Assembly (NCBI GenBank): GCA_021740785.1
Contig: JAIOZI010000001.1
Coordinates: 62,001-126,000, forward strand
DNA length: 64,000 nucleotides
DNA from: Melioribacteraceae bacterium
GTDB lineage: Bacteria > Bacteroidota > Ignavibacteria > Ignavibacteriales > Melioribacteraceae
Direction: 5' to 3'
In this document: in pieces, positions 52,225 through 62,427 of the stretch
Layout: each line of letters opens with the position of its first letter
Position numbering within the stretch: position 1 is the stretch's first letter
The notes under the pieces: model-generated
Database searches by the model: none
Seen by the model: only the letters and a program-made list of their open reading frames with translations
Told to the model about the DNA's origin: nothing
Translations under genes and position numbers: made by a program

Positions 52225-52517
52225 TGAGTCCGAAAAAGATTCAGCTTAGTGAAAATAAGAATGTTTATATTAAATGGGATGATGGTAGTGAAAATGTAAT
52301 CTCAGTAAAAACTTTGAGAGAAAATTGTCCGTGTGCTACATGTTATGCAGAGAAAGAGAAGCAGGGGAAATCATATATCCCGATTTATACAGAATCTGAA
52401 TTGAGCATTGACAACATTAGAATCGTCGGGCATTACGCATTGGGTATTACATGGAAAGACGGGCACAATACCGGAATTTATGAATTTCAAAAATTATTAC
52501 AGATGGCGAATAAATAG
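52224..52517 (+). CDS. DUF971 (gamma-butyrobetaine hydroxylase-like N-terminal domain) protein
   Basis: A 97-residue protein that is entirely one DUF971 domain: YIKWDDGSENVISVKTLREN, CPCATC (potential metal-binding cysteines), and ALGITWKDGHNTGIYEFQKL. In eukaryotes the domain forms the N-terminal part of gamma-butyrobetaine hydroxylase. Free-standing bacterial copies are linked by some authors to iron-sulfur or zinc handling. The role here is unknown. It overlaps purC by one base. Confidence 0.85.
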   Translation: MSPKKIQLSENKNVYIKWDDGSENVISVKTLRENCPCATCYAEKEKQGKSYIPIYTESELSIDNIRIVGHYALGITWKDGHNTGIYEFQKLLQMANK

Positions 52518-52519
52518 AA

Positions 52520-53125
52520 ATGGTTCTTCCTAATCAACTAACGGTACTTAGAATAATACTGACTCCGGTATTCGTTTATTTATTTTTATCGGAAGAACCA
52601 CTATTAAAACAAATTTCACTCGGTGTATTTATTATTGCGGCAATTACAGATTGGTATGACGGCTGGCTTGCTCGTAAATTTAATTATATCACAAATTGGG
52701 GTAAATTTCTTGATCCGCTTGCTGATAAAATTTTAACATCGGCTGCATTTCTTGCATTTGTTTTTCTTGATGTTCTTGATCTTTGGATGGTTTTAATAAT
52801 AATTATACGTGATATGGTTATTACCGGAATTCGGGTATTTGCAGAATTCCAAAATAAATCATTTGCAACCAGTATTTTAGCAAAATGGAAAACTTTTCTT
52901 CAAATGATTTTCATTTACTATTTATTAGTCGTGTTTACCTTAGAAACAGTGGAAACGCTTTATAAAGGGAACGAAACAATTTTTGCTATTCTTATGGATA
53001 GGGATTTAATATATTATTCAATGCTTTTAATCACCGTGATAACTTTTTATACCGGCATTGCATATTTTATTAGGAATAGAAATCTTATAAAACAGTTGTT
53101 TACCTTTGAAAATAAATCCAATTGA
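52520..53125 (+). CDS. pgsA: CDP-diacylglycerol--glycerol-3-phosphate 3-phosphatidyltransferase
   Basis: PgsA makes phosphatidylglycerol phosphate in the inner membrane. The 201-residue protein has about five helices and the complete CDP-alcohol phosphatidyltransferase motif: DWYDGWLAR, then eight residues, then GKFLDPLADK. The start lies 2 bp after the DUF971 stop. Its 3' end overlaps pgpA, the next enzyme of the pathway, by 20 bp, so the two are translationally coupled. Confidence 0.95.
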   Translation: MVLPNQLTVLRIILTPVFVYLFLSEEPLLKQISLGVFIIAAITDWYDGWLARKFNYITNWGKFLDPLADKILTSAAFLAFVFLDVLDLWMVLIIIIRDMVITGIRVFAEFQNKSFATSILAKWKTFLQMIFIYYLLVVFTLETVETLYKGNETIFAILMDRDLIYYSMLLITVITFYTGIAYFIRNRNLIKQLFTFENKSN

Positions 53126-53558
53126 AAAATTAATCGGTTCAGCATTTTATACCGGGTTTATTCCATTTGCATCCGGTACATTCGGCAGTTTAGCCGCACT
53201 TATTATCTATTTAATCCCGGGTTTCGAAAATCCGACTGTAATGATTTTCGCGATTTCAATTGCAACGGTTTTGGGCATCAGGATTGGCAATAAATTTGAA
53301 AATATCTATGGAAAAGATCCAGCAGAATGTACAATTGATGAAGTGGTAGGGATGTGGATTTCCTTGATATTGCTTCCCAAAAAAATTTGGATTATTGCCG
53401 TTACATTCGTTATTTGGCGATTACTGGATATTATAAAACCATTCCCTGCTAGAAATCTTGAAAAACTACCCGGCGGGTTTGGGATAATGTTCGATGATAT
53501 CGCAAGCGGAATATATACTCTTTTTTTGATGCATATTATTGTATATTTCATTAATTAA
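53106..53558 (+). CDS. pgpA: Phosphatidylglycerophosphatase A
   Basis: PgpA removes phosphate from phosphatidylglycerol phosphate to give phosphatidylglycerol. The 150-residue protein has the family core: GFIPFASGTFGSLAAL near the N terminus, KDPAECTIDEVVGMW in the middle (with the acidic metal ligands), and GGFGIMFDDIASGIY near the end. The start is a TTG at 53106 inside pgsA. The conserved N-terminal region supports it, although no strong ribosome site is seen. Confidence 0.93.
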   Translation: MKINPIEKLIGSAFYTGFIPFASGTFGSLAALIIYLIPGFENPTVMIFAISIATVLGIRIGNKFENIYGKDPAECTIDEVVGMWISLILLPKKIWIIAVTFVIWRLLDIIKPFPARNLEKLPGGFGIMFDDIASGIYTLFLMHIIVYFIN

Positions 53559-53585
53559 TAAAATAATTCATAAATTGTGAGTTGT

Positions 53586-54842
53586 ATGAAAGCACACGTG
53601 ATTACGATTGGTGACGAAATTTTAATAGGGCAAACACTCAACACCAATGCAGCTTATATCGGCGAAAAATTAAGTAATCTTCAAATTGATCTGACAAGCA
53701 CAAGCGTTGTTGGAGATAATGAAACAGCGATTTTAGATGATTTAAAAAGAACATTCAATTCAAATGATCTGGTAATTATAACCGGCGGTTTAGGTCCAAC
53801 TCATGATGATGTTACTAGGAAATGTATCGTAAAATTTTTTGAAACAGAATTAGTAAAAAACGAAGACGTTCTCGAAGATATTCGAAAACTATTCAAACAA
53901 AGAGGACGTGATGTAACCAAAATAAATGAAGATCAAGCAAACGTACCAAAAATTGCAAAGATCATTCGGAACGGGCGAGGTACGGCACCCGGAGTTTGGA
54001 TTGAAAAAGATAAAAAAGTTTTCGTTGCTATGCCAGGTGTTCCATACGAAATGAAATCGATGATGGATGATTTTGTCGTTCCAAAACTCCAGTCAAAAAT
54101 GGATGGAATAAAATCAGTAAAGAAAATTAAGAATTTACTTACTACAGGTATTCCCGAATCGCATCTTTATGAAAGACTTGGTAATCTTGACGAATTACTG
54201 CAGGATGCAAAACTTGCTTTCCTACCTAATCAGTTTGGAGTAAAATTAAGAATTACAGTTCACGGTGATAGTGAAGAGGAAGTTGGAAATAGATTGACTG
54301 AGATTGAACAGCGAATTCGATCGTTAGTCGGAAGGTACATTTATGGCAAGGATGATGAAACTTTGGAAGATGTTGTTGCAAGATTATTGATTGACCGCGG
54401 GTTGTCTTTATCAGTGGCTGAATCTTGTACCGGGGGTTTAATCTGTCACAGGCTCACAAATATTGCCGGCAGCAGTTCTTATTTTGAAAGAGGATTAGTA
54501 TCCTACTCCAACGGTGCAAAGGTTGAACTGCTCGAAGTTGATGAGGATATGATGCATGAATTCGGTGCTGTGAGTTTGGAAGTCGCAAGACAAATGGCAA
54601 ACGGAGTTAAAGCTGCTTCAGGAACCGACCTGGGAATTTCTGTTACTGGGATTATGGGTCCCACTGGGGCAACGGAAGATAAACCGGTTGGATTAGTATT
54701 TATTGGTATTTGTGATGATAAAATGTGTACAGCAAAAGAATTTCATTTCGGCGATGATCGATTGCTTAATAAAGACCGTACCTCTCAAGCAGCTCTTGAA
54801 ATGTTAAGAAGAAATCTGCTTGGTATTCCTTATGACGAATAG
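53586..54842 (+). CDS. cinA: CinA-family protein (nicotinamide-nucleotide amidase / ADP-ribose pyrophosphatase type)
   Basis: A 418-residue two-domain CinA. The N-terminal molybdopterin-binding-like domain has VITIGDEILIGQTLNTNA and ITGGLGPTHDDVTR. The C-terminal PncC-type amidase domain (from about 255) has LSVAESCTGGLICHRLTNIAGSS in parts (AESCTGGLI) and GITGPTGAT in the form VTGIMGPTGAT. It recycles nicotinamide mononucleotide in NAD metabolism and is often linked to recA, as here. I chose the ATG at 53586; a GTG three codons upstream is possible. Confidence 0.94.
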   Translation: MKAHVITIGDEILIGQTLNTNAAYIGEKLSNLQIDLTSTSVVGDNETAILDDLKRTFNSNDLVIITGGLGPTHDDVTRKCIVKFFETELVKNEDVLEDIRKLFKQRGRDVTKINEDQANVPKIAKIIRNGRGTAPGVWIEKDKKVFVAMPGVPYEMKSMMDDFVVPKLQSKMDGIKSVKKIKNLLTTGIPESHLYERLGNLDELLQDAKLAFLPNQFGVKLRITVHGDSEEEVGNRLTEIEQRIRSLVGRYIYGKDDETLEDVVARLLIDRGLSLSVAESCTGGLICHRLTNIAGSSSYFERGLVSYSNGAKVELLEVDEDMMHEFGAVSLEVARQMANGVKAASGTDLGISVTGIMGPTGATEDKPVGLVFIGICDDKMCTAKEFHFGDDRLLNKDRTSQAALEMLRRNLLGIPYDE

Positions 54843-55383
54843 ACTTTTTATTGCTTTAAAAGTACCTGGTGATACTCTGGATCAGATAGTTGAAATAGTT
54901 AAATCAATTGATCCTGATTTTCATAAGAAGAAGTGGGAGAATAAAGATAAATTACATTTCACACTTAAATTTCTCGGTGATACGAATACTAACCTGATAC
55001 CGGAGATTCAAAATGCTGTAAGTGTAATTTCCAAAAAATATCATAAACTTAGAATTGAATTTAATAGATTCGGTGTTTTCTACAGGAATAGAAAACCCGT
55101 AATTTTGTGGTTGGGGATTAATGAAAACCGTGAATTAAATGAATTAGCTGAAGAGTTAGATTTAATTTTATCAAAATTAGGTTTTGAAAAAGAACGTCGT
55201 AAATTTAAGGCTCATTTAACCTTGTTGAGAATTAAAGATTTTCATAAAATTTGGGTTGAGGATTTTACTAATTTCCGGTTGCCGAATATTAGTTGTGAGT
55301 CGGATGAAATTAGTTTGTTTCAGAGTAAGTTAAAGCCTGCGGGCTCGGTATATACTGAATTACAAAGTTTTAAATTGATTTAA
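54832..55383 (+). CDS. thpR: RNA 2',3'-cyclic phosphodiesterase (2H family)
   Basis: A 183-residue 2H-phosphoesterase with the two catalytic motifs HFTLKFLG (near residue 45) and AHLTLLRI (near residue 130). ThpR opens 2',3'-cyclic ends of RNA in vitro; its cellular role is not settled. The ATG at 54832 overlaps the end of cinA by 11 bp and gives the usual N terminus NRLFIALKVP. An in-frame TTG at 54820 is less likely. It is followed by recA after 9 bp. Confidence 0.92.
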   Translation: MTNRLFIALKVPGDTLDQIVEIVKSIDPDFHKKKWENKDKLHFTLKFLGDTNTNLIPEIQNAVSVISKKYHKLRIEFNRFGVFYRNRKPVILWLGINENRELNELAEELDLILSKLGFEKERRKFKAHLTLLRIKDFHKIWVEDFTNFRLPNISCESDEISLFQSKLKPAGSVYTELQSFKLI

Positions 55384-55392
55384 GGAGGAAGA

Positions 55393-56463
55393 ATGGCTAG
55401 TGAAAAAGAAACTCGTTTGAAGGTATTGGAAGATACCATTTATGGTCTTGAAAAAACCTACGGTAAAGGAACAATAATGAAGTTGGGCGATGGAGTTATT
55501 AGTGAAGTCGCATCAATTTCAACCGGATCGATTTCGTTGGATTTTGCGCTTGGCATTGGCGGTGTTCCGAGAGGAAGAATTACCGAAATATACGGACCGG
55601 AATCATCGGGTAAAACAACTGTCTGTTTGCATGTAATAGCCGAAGCTCAAAAAACCGGTGGACTTGTGGCATTTATAGATGCGGAACATGCTCTCGATTT
55701 AGGTTATGCCAAAAGATTAGGCGTTGATACAAAAAATCTATTAGTATCACAACCTGATTATGGTGAACAAGCTTTGGAAATTGTTGATACTCTAGTTAGA
55801 AGCAATGCATTAGATGTAATTGTTATCGACTCAGTTGCGGCATTAGTTCCACGTTCAGAAATTGAGGGTGATATGGGTGATGCTCAAATGGGTGTTCAGG
55901 CGCGATTGATGTCTCAAGCTCTCCGTAAAATTACAGGTGCTGTCAGCAGATCTAAAACCTCGGTTATATTTACAAATCAGCTTCGTAGTAAAATCGGTGT
56001 GATGTTTGGTAATCCTGAAACAACGACAGGTGGTAATGCGCTTAAATTTTATTCATCGGTTAGAATAGATATTCGACGAATTGCAGCAATTAAAGAAGGT
56101 GAAAATGTAATTGGTAATAGAACGAAAGTGAAGATTGTAAAAAGTAAAGTTGCACCACCGTTCAAACAGGTAGAATTTGATATATTGTATAATGAAGGAA
56201 TCAGCAAAGCCGGAGATTTAATTGATCTTTCTGTTGATGCGAATATTGTAAAGAAAAGCGGTGCATGGTTTACTTACGGTGAAGATCGATTTCAAGGACG
56301 CGAACAATTCAGAACAAATTTAAGAGATAACCCGGAAATTATGCAAAAGCTTGAAACTGAGGTTAAGAAGCATCTCGGGATGATTAAAAGTGAAGCAGCG
56401 GAAAATGCTGTTGAAGATACCAATGAGAATTCGAGCGAAAAGAAAACTAAAAAGTCAAAATAA
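55393..56463 (+). CDS. recA: Recombinase A
   Basis: RecA forms ATP-dependent filaments on single-stranded DNA for strand exchange and SOS induction. The 356-residue protein has Walker [25 protein letters not shown], the L2-type segment [22 protein letters not shown] in parts ([23 protein letters not shown]), and an acidic-basic C-terminal tail. A strong ribosome site (AAGGAGG) precedes the ATG. recX follows after 3 bp. No SOS-type operator could be recognised upstream; transcription may come from further up the operon. Confidence 0.98.
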   Translation: MASEKETRLKVLEDTIYGLEKTYGKGTIMKLGDGVISEVASISTGSISLDFALGIGGVPRGRITEIYGPESSGKTTVCLHVIAEAQKTGGLVAFIDAEHALDLGYAKRLGVDTKNLLVSQPDYGEQALEIVDTLVRSNALDVIVIDSVAALVPRSEIEGDMGDAQMGVQARLMSQALRKITGAVSRSKTSVIFTNQLRSKIGVMFGNPETTTGGNALKFYSSVRIDIRRIAAIKEGENVIGNRTKVKIVKSKVAPPFKQVEFDILYNEGISKAGDLIDLSVDANIVKKSGAWFTYGEDRFQGREQFRTNLRDNPEIMQKLETEVKKHLGMIKSEAAENAVEDTNENSSEKKTKKSK

Positions 56464-56466
56464 GAA

Positions 56467-57090
56467 ATGTTGATAACCGGACTCCGGAAAAAACGGGGTA
56501 AATGGATTTTAGAATTTGATAATAATGCTCTTTACGAAATTGATGAACGCGTTATAATTGAATACCGGTTGAATGTCGGTTCGGAAATAAACGAAAATGA
56601 AATCGAGATAATTCTTTCTCAACATGATTACTATAAGACTAAAGATCAAGCGTATAGATATTTAGCACGCAGACCTCATTCAGAGAAAGAACTTTCTGAT
56701 AAACTAAAAAGAAAACAGCATAGTCTTGAAAATGTTGATAAGGTAATTTCCGACTTAATCAAAATTAATTATCTCAATGATGAAGACTTCGCAGAGATTT
56801 TTATCAACGATAGGCTTGATAAGAAAAAAGGTACTCTTAAGATTAAAGCGGAATTATTCAACAGGGGAGTTTCGAGAAAAATAATTGAGGCAGCATCTTC
56901 TAAAATCGATGAAGAAATCTTATTGAACAATGCCGTTGACTTAGCGGAAAAAAAATTAAGGACATTCAGAGATAAAGAAATATCAGAAATCAATCAAAAA
57001 CAAAAAATTTATTATTTCTTAATGAACAAAGGTTATTCCGGAGATATCATTCGCAAAGCCATAAGCAAAATCAAAAATTATCAGTTGTAA
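56467..57090 (+). CDS. recX: Regulatory protein RecX
   Basis: RecX binds and restrains RecA filaments. The 207-residue protein has an N-terminal extension of about 55 residues, as in the longer RecX forms. Three-helix repeats follow: AYRYLARRPHSEKELSDKL, INYLNDEDFAEIFINDRLD and GTLKIKAELFNRGVSRKII are the landmarks. Its position 3 bp after recA is classical. Confidence 0.92.
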   Translation: MLITGLRKKRGKWILEFDNNALYEIDERVIIEYRLNVGSEINENEIEIILSQHDYYKTKDQAYRYLARRPHSEKELSDKLKRKQHSLENVDKVISDLIKINYLNDEDFAEIFINDRLDKKKGTLKIKAELFNRGVSRKIIEAASSKIDEEILLNNAVDLAEKKLRTFRDKEISEINQKQKIYYFLMNKGYSGDIIRKAISKIKNYQL

Positions 57091-57108
57091 AGTTAGAAAG
57101 GTTTAGTT

Positions 57109-58278
57109 ATGAAGAAATTCAAAGGTGTTGATTACTTTAAAATAGAAGATTTATTAACGCATGAAGAAAAAATGGTCAGAGATTCCGTTCGGGAATTTGT
57201 TGAAGAAGAATTCTTACCTGTTATAGAAAAGCATTACCAAAACGCCACTTTCCCATTCGAAATGGTAAAAAAAATGGGTGAATTGGGAGTTTTCGGACTA
57301 ACACTTCCGCCTGAATATGGTTGTGCAGGTTTAAATAATGTTGCCTACGGTTTGGTTATGCAGGAACTTGAAAGAGGTGATAGCGGATTAAGAAGTTTTG
57401 CATCCGTACAGAGCGGATTGGTTATGTATCCGATTTACACTTTTGGAAGTGAAGATCAGAAAATGAAATGGCTGCCGGAATTGGCATCGGGAGAAAAGAT
57501 TGGGTGTTTCGGATTAACTGAACCTGATTATGGATCTAATCCCGGAGGAATGGTTACAAAAGCAGAAAAAGTTGAAGGCGGATTCATATTAAACGGCGCT
57601 AAAATGTGGATAACAAACGGCACAATTGCCGATGTTGCTGTCGTTTGGGCAAAATTAGATGGAGTGATTAAAGGTTTTTTAGTTGAGAAAGGATTCGAAG
57701 GATTTTCTGCACCTGAAATGAAAGGGAAACATTCCTTGCGTGCGTCAATTACATCAGAATTGATTTTTCAAGATGTTTTTGTACCGGATGAAAATTTGCT
57801 GCCGGGATCAGGGGGATTAAAATCACCATTAATGTGTTTAAATCAAGCTAGGTATGGAATTGCATGGGGAGTTATCGGCTCAGCAATGGCATGTTATGAT
57901 ACAGCCGTAAATTATTCCAAATCTCGAATCCAATTCAATCGACCTATTGCCGGATATCAGCTTACTCAACAAAAACTTGTTTATATGCTGACCGAGATTA
58001 CAAAAGCTCAACTGCTTAATTATCACATGGCAAAGCTAAAAGATGATCAAAAAGTTAAACACACACATATTTCTATGGCTAAAAGAAATAACTGCGAAGC
58101 TGCATTGGATATTGCAAGAACTTCGAGGGAAATTTTAGGAGCGAACGGAATACTGGATGAATACCCTGTGATGCGGCATGCGGCAAATTTGGAATCGGTT
58201 AAAACCTATGAAGGCACACATGAGATGCATACTCTTATACTTGGTGAAGATATTACAGGCATATCTGCATTCGAATAG
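57109..58278 (+). CDS. Acyl-CoA dehydrogenase, glutaryl-CoA dehydrogenase-like
   Basis: A 389-residue FAD-dependent acyl-CoA dehydrogenase. GCFGLTEPDYGSNPGGM is the FAD/substrate loop, and WITNGTIADVAVVWAK and IQFNRPIAGYQL are conserved. The catalytic base lies in the segment SVKTYEGTHEMHTLILG, as in glutaryl-CoA dehydrogenases (YEGTH-Hxx-L-LGR-ITG). Glutaryl-CoA dehydrogenase oxidises and decarboxylates glutaryl-CoA from lysine or tryptophan breakdown. Closely related non-decarboxylating enzymes exist, so the exact substrate is not proven. It lies 18 bp after recX but has no functional link to it. Confidence 0.85.
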   Translation: MKKFKGVDYFKIEDLLTHEEKMVRDSVREFVEEEFLPVIEKHYQNATFPFEMVKKMGELGVFGLTLPPEYGCAGLNNVAYGLVMQELERGDSGLRSFASVQSGLVMYPIYTFGSEDQKMKWLPELASGEKIGCFGLTEPDYGSNPGGMVTKAEKVEGGFILNGAKMWITNGTIADVAVVWAKLDGVIKGFLVEKGFEGFSAPEMKGKHSLRASITSELIFQDVFVPDENLLPGSGGLKSPLMCLNQARYGIAWGVIGSAMACYDTAVNYSKSRIQFNRPIAGYQLTQQKLVYMLTEITKAQLLNYHMAKLKDDQKVKHTHISMAKRNNCEAALDIARTSREILGANGILDEYPVMRHAANLESVKTYEGTHEMHTLILGEDITGISAFE

Positions 58279-58285
58279 TTTTTCA

Positions 58286-58313
58286 TTCAATAATAAAATA
58301 CTATCTTTATAAT
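58286..58313 (+). promoter_or_regulatory. Candidate promoter for guaB
   Basis: A perfect TATAAT (58308-58313) is preceded by TTCAAT with a 16-bp spacer, 33 bp upstream of the guaB ATG. The -35 match is weak. Confidence 0.35.
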
Positions 58314-58346
58314 TAAAATTAATTTCATTTCCTTATTGGTGGAAAA

Positions 58347-59825
58347 ATGGATAATAGCAAAATTGTGTTTGAATCACTTACATTTGATGATATCTTATTA
58401 ATTCCTGCACGGTCTACAGTTTTACCACGCGAGACAGATATCACCGCTAGTTTAACATCAGAAATAAAACTAAATATTCCGTTTATCTCTGCGGCAATGG
58501 ATACGGTTACAGAAGCACAGATGGCAATAGCTATGGCGGCTCAGGGTGGAATCGGAATAGTGCATAAGAATATGTCAATAGAAAGACAAGCAGAAGAAGT
58601 TGATAAAGTTAAAAGATCTGAAAGCGGGATGATTCACAAACCTATTACTCTTAAACCAGAAAATACAATCAAAGATGCTGAAGAATTGATGAGTAAATTT
58701 CATATTTCCGGAATTCCGATAGTTGATGAAAACCAAAAGCTAATAGGCATACTTACTAATCGTGATTTGAGATTTGAGCCGAACCTTAATCAGTCAGTAA
58801 AAGATTTTATGACGAAGGATAATCTTATTACAGCTCCTCTTGGAACTACATTGGAATTGGCTGAAAAGATTCTTCAGAAACATAGAATTGAAAAATTACC
58901 TGTAGTTGATGATAATTTCATTCTGAAAGGACTTATTACATTCAAAGATATTTCCAAAAAGAAAAAATTTCCAAATGCGTGCAAGGATAACTTGGGAAGA
59001 TTACGTGTTGGAGCTGCAGTTGGTGTTTCCGGTGATACCATTGCGAGGGTTGAAGCTCTTGTAAATGCAAATGCAGATGTTATTGTGGTTGATACTGCAC
59101 ACGGACACTCGGAAGGTGTTGTTAAAACAATTAAACTGGTTCGAGATCAGTTCCCGGATATTCAATTAATTGCCGGAAATATTGTGACAAAAGAAGCTGC
59201 TAGAGAATTGATCGATGCCGGAGTTAATGCAGTTAAAGTTGGCATTGGAGCTGGTTCTATTTGTACAACACGTGTTGTTGCCGGTGTCGGCGTTCCTCAA
59301 ATAAGCGCTATTATGGAGGTGGCTGACGGTATTAAAGGGAGCGGAATACCTGTTATTGCTGATGGCGGTATTAAACAAACCGGCGATGTTCCGAAAGCCG
59401 TTGCCGCCGGAGCCGATACAATTATGATGGGCGGAATGTTTGCAGGTGTTGATGAAACTCCCGGTGAAAAGGTTTTATTTGAAGGAAGAAGTTTTAAGGT
59501 CTATCGTGGAATGGGATCGCTTGGAGCAATGAAACATGGAAGTAAAGACCGATATTTCCAGGATATGGAAGATGATATTAAAAAATTGGTTCCGGAAGGT
59601 GTTGAAGGAAGAGTACCTTATAAAGGACCTTTGGCAGATACTGTTTACCAGTTCATTGGCGGTCTCAGAGCCGCAATGGGTTACTGCGGTGCAAAAAATA
59701 TAGATGAGATGAAAGAGAACGCAAGATTCGTTAAAATATCAGCATCCGGATTGATTGAAAGTCATCCTCACGATGTTATGCTCACTGAAGAATCACCGAA
59801 TTACCAATCCAGATTAAAGTATTAA
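58347..59825 (+). CDS. guaB: Inosine-5'-monophosphate dehydrogenase
   Basis: IMPDH oxidises IMP to XMP with NAD, the committed step to GMP. The 492-residue protein is full length. It has the N-terminal [10 protein letters not shown], two CBS domains (about 95-205) for nucleotide regulation, the catalytic loop [13 protein letters not shown] with Cys306, and the flap-region sequence MGSLGAM followed by EGRVPYKG. The C terminus is conserved. The next gene begins 14 bp later. Confidence 0.97.
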   Translation: MDNSKIVFESLTFDDILLIPARSTVLPRETDITASLTSEIKLNIPFISAAMDTVTEAQMAIAMAAQGGIGIVHKNMSIERQAEEVDKVKRSESGMIHKPITLKPENTIKDAEELMSKFHISGIPIVDENQKLIGILTNRDLRFEPNLNQSVKDFMTKDNLITAPLGTTLELAEKILQKHRIEKLPVVDDNFILKGLITFKDISKKKKFPNACKDNLGRLRVGAAVGVSGDTIARVEALVNANADVIVVDTAHGHSEGVVKTIKLVRDQFPDIQLIAGNIVTKEAARELIDAGVNAVKVGIGAGSICTTRVVAGVGVPQISAIMEVADGIKGSGIPVIADGGIKQTGDVPKAVAAGADTIMMGGMFAGVDETPGEKVLFEGRSFKVYRGMGSLGAMKHGSKDRYFQDMEDDIKKLVPEGVEGRVPYKGPLADTVYQFIGGLRAAMGYCGAKNIDEMKENARFVKISASGLIESHPHDVMLTEESPNYQSRLKY

Positions 59826-59839
59826 CCGGTATTTGAAAA

Positions 59840-61120
59840 ATGTTCAAAGTTCTTGTAATTGCATATTATTTCCCCCCAATGGGTCTGAGCGGAGTACAGA
59901 GAACTCTTAAATTCGCAAAGTATATGAGTGAGTTTAACTGGGAACCGACAGTAATTACTGCAGGTGACACTGCATATTTTGCTCATGATATGTCTTTGTT
60001 GAAGGAAGCAGAAGATGCAAAAATCAATATAGTAAGAACAGAAGGATTTGATCCTAACTCAATCTTAGCCTCAAAAGGTACGGTTAAAATACCAAGAGAA
60101 TTTATTCGGAGAAATTTAAGTAGAGCAAGTAAAACAATATTTATCCCCGATAACAAAATATCATGGTCTCAAAAAGCTGCAAAAAAAGCTATGGAATTGT
60201 TGAAAAGTGAGGCATTTGATTTAATTTATGTAACCATACCACCATACTCAGCTTTTTCTGAAATCGCTAAAATTAAAAAGATTTATGATATTCCTTTGAT
60301 TGTTGATTACCGCGATCCATGGTACGGCAATCATTTTGCATTTTATCCTTCTCCATTTCATAAAGTAAAACATAAGAAAATGGAAGATACTGCACTTCGT
60401 GCTGCCGATAAAGTGATTGTAATTAATCGACGCATTAAAGAACATTTACTAACAACTTATAAATTTCTTACATTTGATGATATTGTAATTATTCCCCAGG
60501 GTTATGATTCACACGATTTTGAAAATGGTTTGATTGAGAAACGGCCTGATTCTAAAATGCGTATTACTTATTCGGGTATTTTTTATGAAGATATAACCCC
60601 AAAATATTTTCTTAAAGCATTTAAAAAAATAAGTTTGGAAAGACCGGATATCGCACAAAATATTGAACTTCATTTTGCTGGACTCTTTAGAAAAGAGAAT
60701 GAAAAATTAGTCCGGAAATTAAATCTTCAGGATTTCGTTGTAAATCATGGTTACCTCGATCATGTTCAAACGATAAAGATTATTAAAAATAGTGATATTT
60801 TGTGGATGATGCTGCCTGATATTAAGAGTTATGATGTTGTTTCTACAGGTAAATTGTTTGAATATTTTGGTGCAAGGAAACCGGTTCTTGCATGCGTGGG
60901 GGAAGGGGCATCAAAATCGGCGAGCTTAGAATATGGCGCATCATATATTGTTTCCCCGAATGATATAGATGGAATAAAAAACATTATTTATAAAATTCAC
61001 TCACAATTCAAAAATAATGAACTGCCGCAGCCGAATGAAGATTTCGTACTGAGACATGATAGAAAATATCTGACAGAATTACTAACAAAACAATTCCAAT
61101 TTTATTTGAGATCAGAATAA
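59840..61120 (+). CDS. Glycosyltransferase (GT4-like)
   Basis: A 426-residue GT-B-fold protein. The N-terminal domain begins VLVIAYYFPPMGLSGVQRTLKFAK (in parts YYFPPMGLSGVQR), typical of family 4 glycosyltransferases that act on surface polysaccharides. The linker PLIVDYRDPWYGNHF is also typical. The C-terminal half has ITYSGIFYED, a donor-binding GYLDHVQTIKIIKNSD and KLFEYFGARKPVLACV. The sugar donor and acceptor cannot be told. Its stop overlaps the purD start. Confidence 0.85.
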   Translation: MFKVLVIAYYFPPMGLSGVQRTLKFAKYMSEFNWEPTVITAGDTAYFAHDMSLLKEAEDAKINIVRTEGFDPNSILASKGTVKIPREFIRRNLSRASKTIFIPDNKISWSQKAAKKAMELLKSEAFDLIYVTIPPYSAFSEIAKIKKIYDIPLIVDYRDPWYGNHFAFYPSPFHKVKHKKMEDTALRAADKVIVINRRIKEHLLTTYKFLTFDDIVIIPQGYDSHDFENGLIEKRPDSKMRITYSGIFYEDITPKYFLKAFKKISLERPDIAQNIELHFAGLFRKENEKLVRKLNLQDFVVNHGYLDHVQTIKIIKNSDILWMMLPDIKSYDVVSTGKLFEYFGARKPVLACVGEGASKSASLEYGASYIVSPNDIDGIKNIIYKIHSQFKNNELPQPNEDFVLRHDRKYLTELLTKQFQFYLRSE

Positions 61121-62397
61121 TGAAAGTAGTTGTGATTGGCTCCGGGGGACGGGAGCATGCCTTAGCTTGGAAAATTGCACAAAGTAAAAGTTTGGAAAAG
61201 TTGTTTATTATTCCGGGAAATCCGGGTACTGGACAAATAGGCGTAAATGTAGAGATGAATTTGTCGGAGCATGATAGAATAATTGAATTATGTAAGAAAA
61301 ACTCAATTGATTTGATTGTAATTGGTCCCGAACAACCATTAGTAGATGGTCTAGGTAATAAGCTAAGGAATGCGGGCTTAAATGTTTTTGGACCGAATAA
61401 AGAGGCTGCAATGATTGAGGGAGATAAATCATTCTCCAAGGAGTTGATGACAAAACATGGAATTCCAACTGCAGAATATCAGTTATTCAATAGAAATGAG
61501 AAGGAAAGCACATTATCTTATTTAGAAAAAGCAACTTATCCATTGGTTATTAAAGCATCGGGTTTAGCCGCCGGAAAGGGAGTTGCTATTTGTCATAATT
61601 ATGAAAGTGCAGTTAAAATACTTCATGAATATTTTGATGAAAATATTTTCGGGGAATCAGGACATAAGATTGTTATTGAAGAATTTCTTGAAGGCGAAGA
61701 AGCGTCAATTTTCGTTATTACAGATGGAGATAAATATGTAATACTTCCTGCATCTCAGGATCACAAACGGGCATTAGATGGAGACAAAGGTAAAAATACA
61801 GGGGGAATGGGTGCGTATGCTCCGGCACCAATTATTAGCAAAAGTTTGCTTATTCAAATTGAGAATGAGATTATTATTCCAACACTGGCAGGACTTAGAG
61901 ATGAGAAAAAGAAATACAATGGATGTTTATACTGTGGATTGATTATTACTAAAGAAGGACCAAAAGTAATTGAATATAATTGCAGATTTGGTGATCCCGA
62001 AACTCAATGTGTGCTCCCACTATTAGATGGAGATTTTCTTGATTTATTATTTTCTACTGCTAATGGTAATATTAATGTAGATTCGATAAAGTATATTGCC
62101 GGAGCATCCGTGTGCGTTGTAGCGGCTTCTGAGGGATATCCTGAGAAGTATGAAAAGGGTTTTGAAATATTCGGTTTAGACAATGATTATAAAGATGTGG
62201 TTGTTTTTCATGCAGGTACAATAAAGAGAGGTGAAAAAATTATCACAAATGGCGGTCGTGTATTAGGTGTTACATCACACATAAATGATAATGATTTAAA
62301 AGCGGCTAAAATAATAGCTTATGATGCCTTATCTAAGATAAATTATATGGGTAAAACATTCCGTATGGATATTGCAGATCGGGGGATAAACAAATAA
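61120..62397 (+). CDS. purD: Phosphoribosylamine--glycine ligase (GAR synthetase)
   Basis: PurD joins phosphoribosylamine and glycine with ATP in purine synthesis. The 425-residue ATP-grasp enzyme has VIGSGGREHALAWK at the N terminus, VIGPEQPLVDGL, the glycine-rich KASGLAAGKGV, the DHKRALDGDKGKNTGGMGAY segment in parts (NTGGMGAYAP), and EYNCRFGDPETQ with the metal-binding residues. It overlaps the glycosyltransferase stop by one base. Confidence 0.97.
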   Translation: MKVVVIGSGGREHALAWKIAQSKSLEKLFIIPGNPGTGQIGVNVEMNLSEHDRIIELCKKNSIDLIVIGPEQPLVDGLGNKLRNAGLNVFGPNKEAAMIEGDKSFSKELMTKHGIPTAEYQLFNRNEKESTLSYLEKATYPLVIKASGLAAGKGVAICHNYESAVKILHEYFDENIFGESGHKIVIEEFLEGEEASIFVITDGDKYVILPASQDHKRALDGDKGKNTGGMGAYAPAPIISKSLLIQIENEIIIPTLAGLRDEKKKYNGCLYCGLIITKEGPKVIEYNCRFGDPETQCVLPLLDGDFLDLLFSTANGNINVDSIKYIAGASVCVVAASEGYPEKYEKGFEIFGLDNDYKDVVVFHAGTIKRGEKIITNGGRVLGVTSHINDNDLKAAKIIAYDALSKINYMGKTFRMDIADRGINK

Positions 62398-62427
62398 GGG
62401 AGCACGTTTACAAACATCGACTTTAAA